Origin: Nemophila menziesii
Taxonomy: Eukaryota; Streptophyta; Magnoliopsida; Boraginales; Hydrophyllaceae
Assembly (NCBI GenBank): GCA_029959085.1
Contig: JARWIR010000062.1
Span: forward strand, 2,294,001-2,358,000
Direction: 5' to 3'
Length of the DNA stretch: 64,000 nucleotides
The notes below the pieces were generated by a model. The model did not search any database, had not been told where the DNA came from, and was given only the letters and a program-made list of their open reading frames with translations. Made by a program: the position numbers and the translations under genes. Below, piece by piece: positions 61,222 to 64,000 of the stretch (the stretch's first letter is position 1; each line of letters begins with the position of its first letter).

Positions 61222-63306
61222 GTACACTATATACTATAGTACTTCTATTTATTTAGTGTTCCAACAACCTTCATGTATAAAATTAACATTAGATTCATCA
61301 CGAACAATAGGATCCAGGAAATATAGAGTTATCTAGAGCTGTATTAGCCCAACGTATCCGCCCAGAGAGAGAATGGTTAGGTCAAACTTCTCAAGTGACA
61401 AGTAGTGGTCCAGAATTACCTTCATCGAATTCTCGACGACGACTAACTCGACATTTACAAAGATCACATGAGTTTTCATGTGAACGGTTGAATATTGGTA
61501 GATCACCAGATTCAACCCAAAACACAACAATACAATCTCATATTCAACCACAAGTTCAGTGCTCAAGTAATTCCATGGATCGAAATTCATTGACTCATGA
61601 ACCAGAGGTTCAGTTGTTATCTAAACGTAGATTAGGTCTAAGTTTACGTTGGAAAAAATATAGGTCACTTAAGATGTTAAGTCACAGGGACTCGCCCAGT
61701 GATACTCTCCATAAAACAACTCATCTGTTAGGTAATCATGTGTTTGGTAGAAGTCCATTCACAACAAATCATATTAATCTATCAAATACACAATCTGTAG
61801 TTGCACCACGACATATCGGTGAATCCTCTCATTCTGAACACATTATTGAAACACCAACGAAATCATATCATGAAGAAGAATATGATACTGATGGAGAATA
61901 TAATAGTGGAGATCATCAAGAATATACCATCACTGAAAATATAAATGAAGTACGTTTTTCGTTGGGAGATATGAATGTAATATGACCGCATTGTAAAGCT
62001 TTACATTGGAAGGCTGAAAGATTAAAAAAACCTCATGTGTCTATTTCAAAATTTGGGACATGTTGTTTGGAAGGCCAAATTAATCTGCCCGATCTTATCA
62101 CTCCTCCACCAGAAATTCAAGCTTTATACGATAGCTCAACACCACAGTCTATATCTTTTCGTCGTTACACTCGAGGGTATAATGCAGCTAACGCTTTTAC
62201 AAGTTTGGGTGTCAAAATGGATGAAAGGGTTGTTGGCGGAAGAGGACCTTCAGTATTCACAATTCATGGAGAATTGAGACATCGAACTGGTTCACCGGAG
62301 CCACAAGAAGATCGTGATCCTACATATGCTCAATTATATATTTACGATCCTGATTGTGCCTTAAACTTTCGTAACAAAAGAAATCCTAATCTAAGGAGTG
62401 ATGTCTTAAGAACTATTCAGAATTCTATGTTGGAGCACAACATATTCACTCATAAATATCGCTAGGCTTCTGCAATCTTAAATTGACCTGATGTGTCCTC
62501 CAGAAATATTCCGGTGCACTTACATTATTCTGCGGTAAAAGATCGTCGATGATATAATCTTCCAACTTCAGATGAGGTGGCTGTTATCATTCCGGTGGAT
62601 GGAACCGAGATGAGTGCAACGAGAGATACCATCTTACATTTAAAAGGAGATAATCAGTTCATGAGGATCAGTGAATGTCATCCAGCTTATCTACCTTTAC
62701 ATTATGTACTCATGTTTCCATATGGGGAACTTGGATGGGAACCAGGATTTAAACGATGAGATACTTCTCGCAATAGATATTCAAGAAAAAGGTTAATGCA
62801 AATGGATTACTATGGTTACCGCATATTTTAGCGTCCTAACGAGTATTCGACAATTTTAAGAGGTGGTAAATTATTTCAAGAATTTTTGGTAGATGCTTGG
62901 GCCGCAACGGAGCAAAATCGTCTGACATATTATAAGTTAAATCAAGATAGGTTCTGCGTAGAATTATATTATGACTTTACAAATGTTGTTACAGAAGGGT
63001 TGTCACCGAATAAAGTTGGTAAGCGGAGGATTCTTCCGTTTTCTTTTACAGAAAGTGCTAGAAATATGTTCGAAATATTCCAAGATTCAATGGCAATAAC
63101 ACGATATAACCAGCATCCAGATATTTTTCTGACAATGACAGCAAATCCAAACTGGCCTGAAATAACATCAGCTTTGCTTCCAAACCAGGAAGTATCTGAT
63201 AGGCCCGATTTAGTGGCGCGTGTTTTTGAGTTAAAAAGAGCTCGACTATTGAAAGAAATTCATGAAAAAAAAGATATTCGGAAAACAAGTAGGAAAGGTC
63301 TTGACG

Positions 63307-64000
63307 ATTGAGTTTAAAAAACGAGGTCTACCGCATATGCATGTGTTGATATTTTTGGATGGACATGATAAAATTCGAACAACTGCTCAAGTAGACATGT
63401 TTGTATGTACTGAACTTCCTGATTTAAAGAATGACCCGATTCTTTTTTATACCGTGGTCAATTTTATGGTGCATGGACCCTGTGGTACTCGAAATCCTAA
63501 CTCGCCATGTATGGAGAATAAAAAATGTACTAAAAAGTACCCTAAAGATTTTGTGGATGCCACATCTATGGATCAAGATGGATATCCAATATACCGTCGC
63601 CGGAATGATGGTCGAGTTTTTGAAGTTAGGGGATACAAAATTGATAACAGGGATGTTGTACCATACAATCCATATTTATCCAGGATGTTCCACTGTCATA
63701 TTAATGTTGCAGTTTGTGCAGGGATAAGATGTGTCAAGTATATCCATAAGTACATATGCAAAAGTCATGATCGTACAACTATGGTATTAGGTGGGGATGA
63801 GATTCAACAATATCTTGATGTGAGATATATTGGACCCCATGAAGCAGCATGGCAAATATTAGGACATATTTTACACGAAGAAGTACCCAATGTTGTTCGA
63901 CTGCATATTCATTTACCGGGAGAACATCAGGTTGTTTTTTATGCAAGCAAATATGTGGAATCGATTATTTTTGGTGCTATGGATCAAAAATCAAGTCTGA
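63307..64000 (+). CDS. Helitron Rep catalytic segment (open, runs off the window)
   Basis: 231 codons without a stop, partial at both ends: the 5' edge is the frameshift and the 3' edge is the window limit. It starts IEFKKRGLPHMHVLIFLDGH; the two histidines of HMH (63334-63342) would hold the metal ion. A cysteine-bearing stretch follows (HGPCGTRNPNSPC, KKCTKKYPKDF), then YRRRNDGR, PYNPYLSRMFHCHINV, and the tyrosine pair at 63739-63741 and 63751-63753 that would attack DNA. It ends in the conserved VVRLHIHLPGEHQVVFY region just before the helicase. All catalytic residues visible here are in place, in contrast to the stop-ridden upstream part. Confidence 0.88.
   Translation, partial: MEFKKRGLPHMHVLIFLDGHDKIRTTAQVDMFVCTELPDLKNDPILFYTVVNFMVHGPCGTRNPNSPCMENKKCTKKYPKDFVDATSMDQDGYPIYRRRNDGRVFEVRGYKIDNRDVVPYNPYLSRMFHCHINVAVCAGIRCVKYIHKYICKSHDRTTMVLGGDEIQQYLDVRYIGPHEAAWQILGHILHEEVPNVVRLHIHLPGEHQVVFYASKYVESIIFGAMDQKSSL

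Larger units (their letters stand above)
60763..64000 (+). pseudogene. Helitron Rep-helicase gene, N-terminal and Rep part (partial, decayed)
   Basis: This gene would encode the rolling-circle transposase of a Helitron: a HUH endonuclease (Rep) fused to a helicase. Exons, all joined in phase 0 at GT-AG sites: 60763-60861, 60951-61058, 61138-61221, and 61311 onward. Exon 4 reads through a basic, Ser-rich region, a CysHis motif (PHCKALHWK), the Helitron N-terminal domain (RGPSVFTIHGELRHRTGSPE, LYIYDPDCALNFR, ECHPAYLPLHYVLMFPYGEL, PDIFLTMTANPNWPEI, SDRPDLVARVF) and, after a frameshift near 63306, the HUH motif (GLPHMHVLIFL, 63325-63357) and the two-tyrosine motif VKYIHKYICK (63733-63762). Stops at 61983 (TGA), 62463 (TAG), 62484 (TGA), 62550 (TGA), 62757 (TGA) and 62829 (TAG) show it is dead. 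The frame from 63307 is open to the window edge; the helicase lies outside. Confidence 0.92.

Overview
This window looks like plant nuclear heterochromatin. It is strongly AT-rich. I see no intact cellular protein gene, rRNA or tRNA, but many plant-type transposon remains: L1-type LINE pieces, hAT and Mutator MITEs, a MULE, a CACTA end, a solo LTR and a Helitron. A flowering plant is likely; the species cannot be named from this sequence.

Layout. Positions 1 to about 58628 are one head-to-tail array of a composite unit of about 5.65 kb, in about eleven copies (called U1 to U12 here). In U2 the unit reads: segment A (2354-4260, AT-rich, with decayed plus-strand frames of an unknown gene), B (4261-4700, a well-conserved block), C (4701-5500), D (5501-6456, a minus-strand fossil of a LINE ORF2 C-terminal region), a hAT-type MITE (6465-6912) and E (6921-8023). 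U2, U8, U9 and U11 are near full length. The others carry private deletions or insertions: U1 lost C to E, U3 has a replaced stretch, U6 holds a solo LTR, U7 a MULE, U9 a Mutator MITE and an AAG expansion, and U10 has two deletions. U3 and U10 have no MITE at its usual site.

Between about 17500 and 21279 the array is broken by foreign DNA: an AT-rich stretch, a CCTTAA hexamer satellite of about 2 kb (itself hit by a 5'-truncated LINE with a 12-bp target duplication), and the right end of a CACTA element. Segments B and C occur on both sides of this block.

From about 58629 the array stops. After about 2 kb of unassigned AT-rich DNA comes the Rep part of a Helitron Rep-helicase gene (60763 to the window end). 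Three short 5' exons and a long fourth exon can be read with GT-AG, phase-0 introns. It has six in-frame stops and one frameshift, so this copy is dead, although the HUH and two-tyrosine motifs are intact. The helicase part lies beyond the window.

Nothing here works as a pathway. The interest is structural: a tandem array of a composite transposon-derived unit, with precisely dateable insertions present in some units and absent from others.
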